Source: Bradyrhizobium sp. dw_411
GTDB taxonomy: Bacteria > Pseudomonadota > Alphaproteobacteria > Rhizobiales > Xanthobacteraceae
DNA length: 64,000 nucleotides
Direction of reading: 5' to 3'
NCBI RefSeq assembly: GCF_018449695.1
Contig: NZ_JAAVUY010000016.1
Coordinates: 1-64,000 of the forward strand
Shown: positions 1 through 8,205 of the stretch, one piece after another
How positions within the stretch are numbered: position 1 is the stretch's first letter
How the letters are laid out: each line of letters opens with the position of its first letter
Translations under genes and position numbers: made by a program
Notes under the pieces: model-generated
Told to the model about the DNA's origin: nothing
Databases searched by the model: none
What the model saw: only the letters and a program-made list of their open reading frames with translations

Positions 1-86
1 CTCACCATGAGGGTTCAAGATTTAGCCGCACAGAAAGTCCTCATCCTGAGGGGTCGCCGTAGGCGGCCGTCTCGAAGGATGGCCGC
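1..86. repeat. composite inverted-repeat element, cut by the window edge
   Basis: The window opens inside an intergenic repeat. CTCACCATGAGGG (1-13) is followed after a spacer by CCTCATCCTGAGG (39-51) and GTCTCGAAGGATGG (69-82). The same modules, in the opposite orientation, make up the element at 18587-18697. Elements with these ends are common between genes in Bradyrhizobium-type genomes (recalled from general knowledge). No coding function is seen. Confidence 0.7.
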
Positions 87-125
87 ACAAAGACTGCAGG
101 CCAATCTCTTTCTTCATATGCGATT

Positions 126-147
126 CCCCTACCCGCAAGCGGGAGAG
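126..147. terminator. hairpin downstream of the minus-strand operon
   Basis: A stem CCCGC-AA-GCGGG (132-143) is extended by partly paired flanks. It lies just past the stop of the minus-strand gene ending at 158. There is no long T-run, so this is a terminator-like hairpin, not a textbook intrinsic terminator. Confidence 0.35.
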
Positions 148-157
148 GTAAGTTACT

Positions 158-856
158 TCACTTCCCAAACCCCGCGCTTTCGCGCTGCTGGCGCTGACCC
201 GCACCGCTCAACAACTCGATCAGGATTTGCGCCTGCGCCGCATGGGCGGCGTTCTTGACCACCGCTGCCGTATAAACGGTCGCCAATTCACATCCCGGCG
301 GCAGCGATCCCGACAGCACGACGCCTTCGGTCGAGATGATCTCGGTCGATTGGGTGCAGCCGACCGGGCGTTTGGTTTTGGATGCGGCCAGATGACGCAT
401 CGCGGTAGCGCCATTGGGGTGGATCTGCAAGCGGGCGGCGACTTCGTCGGCGATGCCTAGTTGTGCCAGCACTTTCGCAACATGAATCCCGGCGGTAGAA
501 GCTTTGGTGTCCGGCACGAAGATCGCGTCGGCGCTCAGGAATGCGGCGCGCAGGCTGGCGGCATCCGTCGCCGCGACCAGGGGATCGCCCGTGCGAACGG
601 CCATCGCGGTTTCGACCAGGCCTACATCGGCAATAGAGCCGCTGGTGACGAGATTTTCGCGCGCGAGATCCGCGATCAGCGCCGACGTCAGGATGACAAT
701 GTCGGTCGGCATTCCCCCACGCAACTTGCCGGCCATTGCGCCGACCGCACCGAACTCGCCTTCGATGTCGAGGCCGGTTTTAGCCTTGAACGTCGCCGCG
801 AGGCTCTTGACCAGGCCGTGCGCAGCGCCGCCGCTGAGAATGTTGAGTGCGCTCAT
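158..856 (-). CDS. ModA-like substrate-binding-domain protein without signal peptide
   Basis: A 232-residue protein of the type 2 periplasmic-binding fold, molybdate-binding (ModA) class. Visible signs are the N-terminal strand plus loop MSALNILSGGAA, the GGMPTDIVILTS segment and the CTQSTEI segment near residue 165. The start at 856 is fixed by a 4-bp ATGA overlap with the upstream Mo-hydroxylase gene, which implies translational coupling. From this start there is no signal peptide; the protein begins directly with the first beta-strand, and in-frame sequence upstream is Arg-rich and lies inside the neighbouring gene. The three other ModA-like proteins in the window all have signal peptides. 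It may therefore act in the cytosol, perhaps handling molybdate or substrate for the partner enzyme (inference). No modB or modC is nearby. Confidence 0.85.
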   Translation of the reverse strand: MSALNILSGGAAHGLVKSLAATFKAKTGLDIEGEFGAVGAMAGKLRGGMPTDIVILTSALIADLARENLVTSGSIADVGLVETAMAVRTGDPLVAATDAASLRAAFLSADAIFVPDTKASTAGIHVAKVLAQLGIADEVAARLQIHPNGATAMRHLAASKTKRPVGCTQSTEIISTEGVVLSGSLPPGCELATVYTAAVVKNAAHAAQAQILIELLSGAGQRQQRESAGFGK

Positions 857-3006
857 GACAATTCCATTGCTGCGATCAGACTGTCGCGCGTGATCGGCAG
901 GTCGCGAACCCGCACGCCCAGCGCGTCGTAAACGGCATTGGCGATCGCGGCGGCGACCGGGCCGTGGGCGGCTTCGCCGGCGCCGAGCGGCTCCATGTCG
1001 GGCCGCGGGATGATTTCGATATCGACTTCCGGCACTTCGGTGAAACGAAGAATCGGATATTCGCTCCACGAATTGCTGGTGATGCGCGTCGAATCAAAAC
1101 GGACGCGCTCTTTCAGCACCCAGCTCGTGGCCTGGATGGCGCCGCCTTCGATCTGGTTGATCACGCCGTCCGGGTTGATGGCTTCGCCGACATCGACCGC
1201 GAGCGTCAGGCGCTTGACGCTGATGTCTTCCGCGCCCTCGATCTCGGCCACCACAGCACAATAAGCGCCGGTGTTTTTGTAGCGCGCAAAACCGATCCCG
1301 TAACCGACGCCGTCGCGCGGTGCCGGTTTCCAGTTGGCGCGTTTGGCCGCGGCGCTGATGACATCCCGCGCGCGTGGATCTTTCATATGCCGCAGCCGGA
1401 ATTCGACCGGGTCTTCGCCGCGCTCGGCCGCCAACTCATCGAGAAAGGATTCGATCGCGAACACATTGCCCTGGGCGCCCAGCGTGCGCAGCGCGGAAGT
1501 ACGCACCGGCATGGTGAGCAGGCGATGGGACTCGATATGCCAGGAGGGAAAATCATACAGCGGGACGGAATTGCGGTCGCCGCCGCCGCCATTGGCGGCC
1601 GGCGGATTGCCGGAAATCGAGCGTGGGAACGGCTTTGCCAGCTCAGTGCCTGCGAGCAGACCCGGCATGTCAGGGCGACCCGGCCGCGCCGAGTGGCCGT
1701 TGCTCCACACGGTATGACGCCAGGCGACGATTTCGCCCTGCGCATCGAGGTCAGCTTCGACCTCCATCCGCATCGCGGCCCCGAACGGCGCATGCGACAT
1801 CTCGTCGGCGCGCGACCACAGCACGCGCACCGGCCGGCCGCCGGCGGCCTTCGCCAGCAGGATCGCATCGAGCGCGACATCGTCGGCGGCGTTATGCCCG
1901 TAGCAGCCGGCGCCTTCCATATGCTCGACGGTGATGTGGTCGGGCGGCAGCTTGAGCACCATCGAAAGATCGGAGCGCAGCAGATAGACGCCCTGGCTGT
2001 GGGTCCAGACCCGCACGCGGTCGTCGCCGGTCCATTGCGCCATCGCACAGGACGGCGCGATCGAACCATGCGCGATATAGGGCCTCGAATATTGCCGCCG
2101 GATCGTCTGTGTCGTCTCAATCGGCTGCGATGCGGCCTTGCTGGAGATCACGCTCGATTCCGCCGGCTGGGTTTTCAGCCAGTCTGAAACATGGTTTTCA
2201 TCGGGCAGCGCTTCGCCCGGCGACCAAGCCGCGCTTTTACGCAGCGCCTTGAGCGCGGCTTCCGCGCCGGCCTCGGTCTCGCTGACCACGCCAACAAAAT
2301 TGCCGTCGCGCACGATCGCGACCAGACCCGCGACGGCGCGCGCGCCATCTTCGTTCAGCGATGTCAGCGTCGCGGCCGCAAGCTCCGGTCGCATCACGCG
2401 GCCATGCAGCATGCCCGGCAGTTTGGTGTCCTGAATGAAACGAGGCCGCCCGAACACCTTGTCGGGCACGTCGAGCCGCTGCACGGATTCTCCGGCGAGC
2501 GCGCGCTGATCGGGTGATTTCGGCACGATGCCGGGCGTCGCCGGACGATCCAGCGCGACGTCGGCGGCGAGTTCCCAGTAGCTGGTCTGGACGTTCCCGG
2601 GGCCGGAGATGGTGCCGTCGCTGACCGCGAGAACTTCGGTCCCGACGCCGAGCCGGTCCGAGGCAGCGGTGAGAAACATCTGCCGGATTTCGGCGCAGGC
2701 TTGCCGGATGGCGCGGCCGGAATGCTGCACGGAAAGACTGCCCGACGTGACGCCTTCATTGGGACTGCCGGCGGTGGTGGTGCGCACCATCTGCACGCGG
2801 GCGAGATCGACATCGAGTTCGTCGGCCGCGATTTGCGCCAATGCAGTCACGATGCCCTGTCCGATCTCGACCTTGCCCGGCGAGACGATCACATGTCCCT
2901 CGGGCGCGAACTTGATCCATGACGACAGCATGGGGTTAGCGGCAAGGCTCGGCAGCAATTTCGGTGCGGCAGGTGAGGGGGCGGGCGTTGTCGCTGGAGA
3001 AGTCAT
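853..3006 (-). CDS. xanthine dehydrogenase-family molybdopterin-binding (large) subunit
   Basis: A 717-residue catalytic subunit of a molybdenum hydroxylase, closest in layout to the isoquinoline 1-oxidoreductase beta subunit group. Such enzymes hydroxylate N-heterocycles or oxidise aldehydes with water as the oxygen source. Visible features: a Moco-binding segment with KVEIGQGI near residue 47, a second Moco half after about residue 170, and the C-terminal LGAGEAAHGP motif whose Glu is the expected general base. There is no twin-arginine signal at the N-terminus, only a Pro/Ala-rich lead, so a cytosolic site is likely. It overlaps the 2Fe-2S subunit gene by 4 bp (3003-3006) and the ModA-like gene by 4 bp, giving a tight three-gene operon. 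The substrate cannot be read from sequence; no cytochrome partner or XdhC-type maturation gene is adjacent. Confidence 0.9.
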   Translation of the reverse strand: MTSPATTPAPSPAAPKLLPSLAANPMLSSWIKFAPEGHVIVSPGKVEIGQGIVTALAQIAADELDVDLARVQMVRTTTAGSPNEGVTSGSLSVQHSGRAIRQACAEIRQMFLTAASDRLGVGTEVLAVSDGTISGPGNVQTSYWELAADVALDRPATPGIVPKSPDQRALAGESVQRLDVPDKVFGRPRFIQDTKLPGMLHGRVMRPELAAATLTSLNEDGARAVAGLVAIVRDGNFVGVVSETEAGAEAALKALRKSAAWSPGEALPDENHVSDWLKTQPAESSVISSKAASQPIETTQTIRRQYSRPYIAHGSIAPSCAMAQWTGDDRVRVWTHSQGVYLLRSDLSMVLKLPPDHITVEHMEGAGCYGHNAADDVALDAILLAKAAGGRPVRVLWSRADEMSHAPFGAAMRMEVEADLDAQGEIVAWRHTVWSNGHSARPGRPDMPGLLAGTELAKPFPRSISGNPPAANGGGGDRNSVPLYDFPSWHIESHRLLTMPVRTSALRTLGAQGNVFAIESFLDELAAERGEDPVEFRLRHMKDPRARDVISAAAKRANWKPAPRDGVGYGIGFARYKNTGAYCAVVAEIEGAEDISVKRLTLAVDVGEAINPDGVINQIEGGAIQATSWVLKERVRFDSTRITSNSWSEYPILRFTEVPEVDIEIIPRPDMEPLGAGEAAHGPVAAAIANAVYDALGVRVRDLPITRDSLIAAMELS

Positions 3007-3470
3007 GGCGTCTGCATCTCGGCCGCGGCGCGCAGGATCGCCCGCACCATGCGGTTATGCGAACCGCATCGACACAGATTGCGATCGAGCGCGTTCCGCA
3101 CGTCGGTGTTGGTCGGATTGGGATTTTGCCGGAGCAGCGCGGCAGCGCTCATCAAGATGCCGGAGACGCAATAGCCGCATTGCAGCGCCTGCTCGGCAAT
3201 GAAAGCGCGCTGCAGCGGATGCGGCGCTTCCGGATTGCCGAGGCCCTCGATGGTGGTGACATCCTTGTCGGCGACCGACCACAGCGGCGTGTCGCAGGAC
3301 GCCACCGCGTGATCGCCGATCAGCACATTGCAGGCGCCGCATTCATTGGCGCCGCAGCCGAAATGCGGACCGATCATGCCGAGCTGCCCGCGCAGGATCG
3401 ACAGCAGCGACGCATCGGGATCGGCGTCGATATCTGTCTCGACGCCATTAAGGCGGAAGTGAATTGGCAT
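3003..3470 (-). CDS. (2Fe-2S)-binding subunit of molybdenum hydroxylase
   Basis: A 155-residue electron-transfer subunit with two 2Fe-2S clusters. The plant-ferredoxin-type N-terminal domain carries the GCGANECGAC cluster motif (about residues 39-48). The C-terminal helical domain carries CGYC (about 98-101) and CRC (about 133-135). Length and motif order match the alpha subunit of isoquinoline 1-oxidoreductase-like enzymes. It is first in the operon with the Mo subunit and the ModA-like gene, and its last codons overlap the Mo subunit start. It would pass electrons from the Moco site to an unidentified acceptor, since no FAD subunit is encoded here. Confidence 0.93.
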   Translation of the reverse strand: MPIHFRLNGVETDIDADPDASLLSILRGQLGMIGPHFGCGANECGACNVLIGDHAVASCDTPLWSVADKDVTTIEGLGNPEAPHPLQRAFIAEQALQCGYCVSGILMSAAALLRQNPNPTNTDVRNALDRNLCRCGSHNRMVRAILRAAAEMQTP

Positions 3471-3512
3471 CAGTGAAGTCTTGTTGTCATTTTTGTCATG
3501 GCTGTTTGGTGG

Positions 3513-4541
3513 TTATTGCGGCTTGTCGCTGATCTGCTTGACGACGGCGGCCCATTTCACAATATCGTCGCGCAGATATTTGTCGAATGCCTCAGGGGTC
3601 ATCGACATCGGCAACGCGCCCTGTTCGGCCCAGAGTTTGGCGGTTTCCGGCCGTTTCACCGCGGCGTTCACGGCATTGTTAAGCTTGTCGACGATCGGTT
3701 TCGGCGTTCCGACAGGCGCCATCAATCCGAGCCAGATCGTTGCGTCGTAATTGGGCATTCCGGCTTCGGCGACCGTCGGCACGTCGGGCAGCACGTCGGA
3801 GCGCGCCTTGCCGGTGATGGCGAGCGCGCGCACCTGGCCTTGGGCGATATTGGGCGCCATCGTCGTCACGGCATCGATCATCATCTGCACCTGCCCGCCA
3901 ATGGTGCCGCTGCGCGCCTCGCCGCTGTTGCGGTAGGGCACATGCACGAGATCTATACCGGCCACGGTCTTAAACAACTCGCCGGCCATGTGATAGGGCG
4001 TGCCCTGGCCGGATGACGCGTAATTCAGCTTGCCCGGTTGCGATTTGGCCAGCGCGATGAATTCAGCCAGCGTCTTGGCCGGGACCGACGGGTGCACGAC
4101 GATCACCAGATCGGAATAGTTCACGGGTGCGACCGCCACGAAATCACGCATCAACTGGTATTTGCGCGTGGGCACCAGCGATTCATTGACGGTCTGGGCG
4201 TTCGACATCATCAACAGCGTATAGCCGTCGGGCGCCGCCTTGGAGGCCTCCAGCGTCCCGATCACGCTGCCGGCGCCGGGCCGGTTTTCGATCACGATCG
4301 GCTGGCCGAAACTTTCCTGCAGGTAGTTGCCGACCAGACGGGCCGCCACATCCGCCGGGCCGCCGGCGCCGAACGGAACGATCAACCGGATCGGCCGCGT
4401 CGGATAGTCCTGTGCCAGGCAGGAGCCCGCCAATGGACCCGCGAGAAGGGCCGTCGTAACAAGGGTTGCCGCCAGCGCCGGGATGAACCTTGGCGAGAAT
4501 CCGCACGTGAACTTCGACCAGGTGAACTTTAGAGGCGCCAT
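3513..4541 (-). CDS. Bug-family (TctC-type) tripartite tricarboxylate transporter substrate-binding protein
   Basis: A 342-residue periplasmic binding protein. A signal peptide ends near SCLA-QDYPTRPIRLIVPF, and the family hallmark PTRPIRLIVPFGAGGPAD and the segment VHVPYRNSGEA are clear. The start at 4541 is preferred over an upstream ATG because GGGGAG lies just before it. Bug proteins bind carboxylates such as citrate, aromatic acids or amides and normally feed TctA/TctB, but many occur alone in Bordetella- and Bradyrhizobium-type genomes. No tctA or tctB is present here. It sits about 40 bp beyond the start of the Mo-hydroxylase operon on the same strand and may be its first gene, delivering the substrate. 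Confidence 0.92.
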   Translation of the reverse strand: MAPLKFTWSKFTCGFSPRFIPALAATLVTTALLAGPLAGSCLAQDYPTRPIRLIVPFGAGGPADVAARLVGNYLQESFGQPIVIENRPGAGSVIGTLEASKAAPDGYTLLMMSNAQTVNESLVPTRKYQLMRDFVAVAPVNYSDLVIVVHPSVPAKTLAEFIALAKSQPGKLNYASSGQGTPYHMAGELFKTVAGIDLVHVPYRNSGEARSGTIGGQVQMMIDAVTTMAPNIAQGQVRALAITGKARSDVLPDVPTVAEAGMPNYDATIWLGLMAPVGTPKPIVDKLNNAVNAAVKRPETAKLWAEQGALPMSMTPEAFDKYLRDDIVKWAAVVKQISDKPQ

Positions 4542-4729
4542 TTCGTTCTCCCCGGCCCCAGACTGGTTTGTGTTGGGCCGGTGGCTGGCCAAATCCAGCT
4601 TTCACGTCTAACTGTCAAGTCTAGCTGCAAAAGCGACGGGCTGTCGACGATGGACCGGGATTTTAGCGGCAGGAATAAAACACGCATTCGGGTGTACCGA
4701 AGCTCAGGAAACGCCGGCAGAACGGGCCC

Positions 4730-5809
4730 ATGAAAAATCAGGGATTATCGCGTCGAGGCATGCTCAAGGTCGCAACTGGCGTCGTCAGTGGCGCGCTGGC
4801 TGGCACGACCTTCTCAACCCGCGTGATGGCCGATGCGCCGCCGCCGGAACCGGTGACGCCGGCCTTGATCGCGGCGGCGAAAAAAGAAGGCCAGATCATC
4901 CATTATACCTCGACCGACCTGCCGGTGGCCGAGAAGCTGGCCAAGGCGTTCGAGGCGAAATATTCAGGGATCGCCGTCCGCGTCGAGCGCACCGGCGCCG
5001 AGCGCGTGTTCCAGCGTATCGGCCAGGAATATTCCAGCAAGATCCACGCGGTCGATGTGGTGAATTCATCCGACGCGTCGCATTTCATCGTCTGGAAGCG
5101 CGACGGCATTCTGCTGCCTTATGTGCCGGAGGATGTCGCGAAGTTCTATCCGGCCGAACACAGGGATGTCGACGGCCAGTTCGCAAGCTGGCGCGTCTGG
5201 CTCTCCATAATCGCCTACAACACCTCGCTGGTGAAAGCCGAAGACGCGCCGAAGAGTTTTGCCGATCTGCTCGACGCCAAATGGAAGGGCAAGATCGTCA
5301 AGGCCCATCCCGGCTATAGCGGCACCATCATGACCGCGACCTATCAGATGCAGCGCGATCTCGGCTGGACCTGGTTCGAGCAGCTTGCCAAGCAGGGTGT
5401 GATGCAGGTGCAATCCTCGGCCGATCCGCCGAAGAAGCTCGAACTTGGCGAGCGTGCCATCATGGCCGACGGCAACGAATACAATATCCTGCAGATGAAG
5501 GAGACCGGCCGTCCGGTCGAGCCGGTCTATGCCAGCGAAGGATCGCCGTTGATCATTGGCCCGAACGGCATCTTCAAGGACTCGCCGAACCCGAACGCGG
5601 CCAAATTGTTTCAGTCGTTCTGTTTCACCCCCGAAGCCCAGCAACTGATCATCGATATCGGCGGCTTGCGCTCGGTGCATCCGCAAACGCAGGAAAAAGC
5701 CGGGCGCACGCCGTTCAAGGACATCAAGACCATGAAGGACGATGCCGCCGCGGTCGAGAAACAAGGCGACAGCATCAAGTCGCGCTACACAAAAATCTTC
5801 CGCGTCTGA
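4730..5809 (+). CDS. ABC-type extracellular solute-binding protein (Fbp/PotD-like), TAT-exported
   Basis: A 359-residue type 2 binding protein. The N-terminus MKNQGLSRRGMLKVA is a twin-arginine signal (SRRGMLK), with cleavage likely after RVMA-DA. Mid-protein segments such as EGQIIHYTSTD and AKWKGKIVKAHPGYSG match the iron(III)/polyamine-like solute-binding family. The ligand is not readable, and no permease or ATPase gene follows. It is divergent from the Bug-type gene and is followed 40 bp later by an MmgE/PrpD gene, so the three probably serve one uptake and degradation route (inference). Confidence 0.88.
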   Translation: MKNQGLSRRGMLKVATGVVSGALAGTTFSTRVMADAPPPEPVTPALIAAAKKEGQIIHYTSTDLPVAEKLAKAFEAKYSGIAVRVERTGAERVFQRIGQEYSSKIHAVDVVNSSDASHFIVWKRDGILLPYVPEDVAKFYPAEHRDVDGQFASWRVWLSIIAYNTSLVKAEDAPKSFADLLDAKWKGKIVKAHPGYSGTIMTATYQMQRDLGWTWFEQLAKQGVMQVQSSADPPKKLELGERAIMADGNEYNILQMKETGRPVEPVYASEGSPLIIGPNGIFKDSPNPNAAKLFQSFCFTPEAQQLIIDIGGLRSVHPQTQEKAGRTPFKDIKTMKDDAAAVEKQGDSIKSRYTKIFRV

Positions 5810-5849
5810 TCCCGCGGCGCGCTCAACTCATTTCAAACACAGAGCCATC

Positions 5850-7223
5850 ATGACATCCGAGCTGCCGAAGGTCTCCGTCGCCGAAACGCTGGCCGCCAAG
5901 ATCGCCGGCCTCAAGCCCGGCGTGTTGCCGGCATCGAGCACGCAGAAATGCGAGGACCTGCTGATCGATGTGATCGGTCTGTGCGTCACCGCGCGCAACG
6001 AGGATTATGTGCAAAGCGCGATCGCAGGCTGCGACGATGACGGTCCCTGCACGGTGATCGGTCACAAGCGTACGCTGACCGCGGCGGGTGCGGCGTTCGT
6101 CAACGGCACCGCGGCGCATGGCGAGGATTTCGACGATACGTTTGAGGGCGGCCCGGTTCATGCCGGCGCAGTGATCGTGCCGGCTGTGCTGGCGGCGTGC
6201 GAGCGGCACAATCCCGATGGCCGGATGGCGCTGACCGGCATTGCGGTCGGCACCGAGGTGCTCTGCCGGTTGAGCGTCGTGGTGCCTAAAGCCGTCCACA
6301 AATCAGGGTTTCATCCGACCGCGGTGTTCGGCGCGATGGGGGCGGCAGCCGGTGTCGGCGCAGCGCTTGGACTCAACGCCAAACAGATCGTCGATGCACT
6401 GGGGATCGCCGGCAGCATGGCCGGCGGCATTATCGAATATCTCGCCGAGGGCGCCTGGACCAAGCGGATGCATGCGGGCTGGGCCGCACAGTCCGGCATT
6501 CGCGCCGCACTGCTGGCGAAGGCCGGCTTTGTCGGACCGCGCACGGTGTTCGAGGGTGTGCACGGGCTGTTCAACGGTTTCGCACACACCACCAAGGGAG
6601 ATTACGAGGCGCTGACCGGCGATTTCGGCGCAAGCTGGGTGACCGACACGCTGGCGTTCAAGCCCTATCCCTGCGGGACCATGGCGCAGCCTTATATCGA
6701 TTGCGCGCGGCGTCTGGCCGCACGCGGCATCGCGGCCGAGGACATCAGCGCGATCCTGTGTGAGGTCGCGGAGGGGACGGTGCATCGGCTGTGGGAGCCG
6801 CTCGCCGACAAGCAGCGTCCGCGCAACGGCTACGCGGCCAAGTTCGCGGTGCCGTATCTGCTGGCCTCCGGATTTGTCCATGGCGGCGTCGGGCTCGGCG
6901 CGTTCACCGAGAGCGCGATCCGCGATGAAAAGGTGCTAGCGCTCGCGGCCAAGGTGAAATTCGTGATCGATCCGGACAATCCCTATCCGAACAACTACAC
7001 CGGCCACATCAAGGCGACCTTGAAGGACGGCAGCGTGGTCGAGGACCGCCAGCCTTATCTGCGCGGCGGCGCCCAGGAGCCGTTGACGCGGCAGGACGTG
7101 ACCGACAAGTTTGCGCTCAATGCGCAGCATGGCGGCTGGAGCAAATCGCAGGGCGATGCGGCGTTGAAGTTGCTGGCGGGGTTGTATGGCGGGAAGATCG
7201 ACATATTGTCGCTTCGCGAATAA
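5850..7223 (+). CDS. MmgE/PrpD family protein
   Basis: A 457-residue member of the 2-methylcitrate dehydratase / iminodisuccinate epimerase / aconitate decarboxylase superfamily. The start at 5850 (MTSELPKVSV) begins just before the first family helix; an in-frame ATG at 5742 would lie inside the previous gene. The conserved N-terminal stretch with FVNGTAAHGEDFDDT (about residues 85-99) is clear, as is KPYPCGTMAQPY in the C-terminal domain. The family acts on small di- and tricarboxylic acids, but the true substrate cannot be deduced. It is probably cotranscribed with the upstream binding protein. A second, exported member lies at 37951-39438. Confidence 0.9.
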   Translation: MTSELPKVSVAETLAAKIAGLKPGVLPASSTQKCEDLLIDVIGLCVTARNEDYVQSAIAGCDDDGPCTVIGHKRTLTAAGAAFVNGTAAHGEDFDDTFEGGPVHAGAVIVPAVLAACERHNPDGRMALTGIAVGTEVLCRLSVVVPKAVHKSGFHPTAVFGAMGAAAGVGAALGLNAKQIVDALGIAGSMAGGIIEYLAEGAWTKRMHAGWAAQSGIRAALLAKAGFVGPRTVFEGVHGLFNGFAHTTKGDYEALTGDFGASWVTDTLAFKPYPCGTMAQPYIDCARRLAARGIAAEDISAILCEVAEGTVHRLWEPLADKQRPRNGYAAKFAVPYLLASGFVHGGVGLGAFTESAIRDEKVLALAAKVKFVIDPDNPYPNNYTGHIKATLKDGSVVEDRQPYLRGGAQEPLTRQDVTDKFALNAQHGGWSKSQGDAALKLLAGLYGGKIDILSLRE

Positions 7224-7230
7224 TTTTCTT

Positions 7231-7330
7231 CGTCATGCCCGCGCAGGCGGGCATCCAGTAATCGCAATACCATCGGTTGAATCGCGGGCGCTGGCGTTTA
7301 CTGGATCGTCCGCCTTCGCGGACGATGACG
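7231..7330. repeat. long imperfect inverted repeat (CGTCATGCCCGCG type)
   Basis: CGTCATGCCCGCGCAGGCGG starts at 7231, and a degenerate inverted partner ends with CCGCCTTCGCGGACGATGACG. The inner arms are CATCCAGTAA and TTTACTGGAT. The element fills the gap between the MmgE/PrpD gene and the SDR gene. It resembles a repeat family common in Bradyrhizobium intergenic DNA and could fold into a long hairpin in RNA. Confidence 0.75.
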
Positions 7331-7346
7331 ACTCGGGAGCCAATAC

Positions 7347-8099
7347 ATGACCAAAGAACTCACCGGCAAGGTCGCGATCGTCACAGGCGCAGGGCGCAAT
7401 ATCGGGCGCGCGATTGCGCTGACGCTGGCGGATGGCGGCGCGTCCGTTGTGGTCAATGCGCGCAGCAATCGCGCCGAGGCAGAGGCGGTGGTGCGCGACA
7501 TCGAGGCGGCCGGCGGCAAGGCGCTGGCTCACATCGGCGACATCGCCAATCCCTCAGACGTGCAGGCAATGGCGGATGCTGCGGTGAAGGGCTTCGGCCG
7601 CATCGATATCCTGGTCAACAATGCGGCGCTGCGACGCGAAAAGCGGTTCGACGAGATCTCGTTTGAAGAATGGCGCGAAGTGATGGACGTGATCCTCAAC
7701 GGCACGTTTCATTGCGTGAAGGCCTGCCTGCCGGCGTTGCGTCAAAGCGGTGCGGGCACCATCGTCAATATCGGCGGCCTGAGCGCCCACACCGGCGCCC
7801 GCGACCGCGCCCATGTGGTGACCGCCAAAGCCGGCATTATCGGCTTCACCCGTGCGCTGGCCCATGACCTCGCCGACGACGGCATCGTCGTGAACTGCGT
7901 GGTTCCGGGGCTGATTGGTACGCCACGCCCCAAGAACACGCCGGAGCCCGCGCATCACCTGGTCCACCACACCATCACCGGCGAGCGCGGCCGGCCGGAA
8001 GACGTCGCCGCGGCGGTCCGGTTCCTGTGCAGCCCGGGCGCCCGCTACATCACAGGGCAATCTATCCACAGCAATGGCGGGGCCTATCTCGGCGGCTAA
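7347..8099 (+). CDS. SDR-family (short-chain dehydrogenase-like) protein lacking the catalytic Tyr
   Basis: A 250-residue Rossmann-fold protein. The nucleotide-binding TGAGRNIGRAIA motif (about residues 14-25) and the NNAA motif (about 91-94) are intact, as is the C-terminal GQSIHSNGGAYLGG. At the active site the usual YxxxK is replaced by VVTAK (within HVVTAKAG, about residue 155): the Lys is present but Val stands where Tyr is expected. I checked this against the bases near 7817-7835. It may be a non-classical dehydrogenase or use another acid. It follows the MmgE/PrpD gene after a repeat element and precedes the molybdopterin oxidoreductase. Confidence 0.9.
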   Translation: MTKELTGKVAIVTGAGRNIGRAIALTLADGGASVVVNARSNRAEAEAVVRDIEAAGGKALAHIGDIANPSDVQAMADAAVKGFGRIDILVNNAALRREKRFDEISFEEWREVMDVILNGTFHCVKACLPALRQSGAGTIVNIGGLSAHTGARDRAHVVTAKAGIIGFTRALAHDLADDGIVVNCVVPGLIGTPRPKNTPEPAHHLVHHTITGERGRPEDVAAAVRFLCSPGARYITGQSIHSNGGAYLGG

Positions 8100-8205
8100 A
8101 GCCCCGTAGGGGAACGGAATTCTGCATACCCCGCTCGCTATTTGCGCAGCTATAGCCGGATAATTGCGCTCGGATCGGCCGGATTTTGATGATACTCATC
8201 AGTCC

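Noticed and set aside
158..856. Calling the ModA-like genes modA of a molybdate transporter
   Set aside because: No modB/modC is near any of the four, one lacks a signal peptide, and the family also contains proteins of other or unknown ligands.
964..2187. Open frame of 407 codons on the plus strand
   Set aside because: It is antisense to the Mo-hydroxylase large subunit gene, is rich in Arg/Gly/His/Asp, and shows no family motif. GC-rich genes often leave such open antisense frames.
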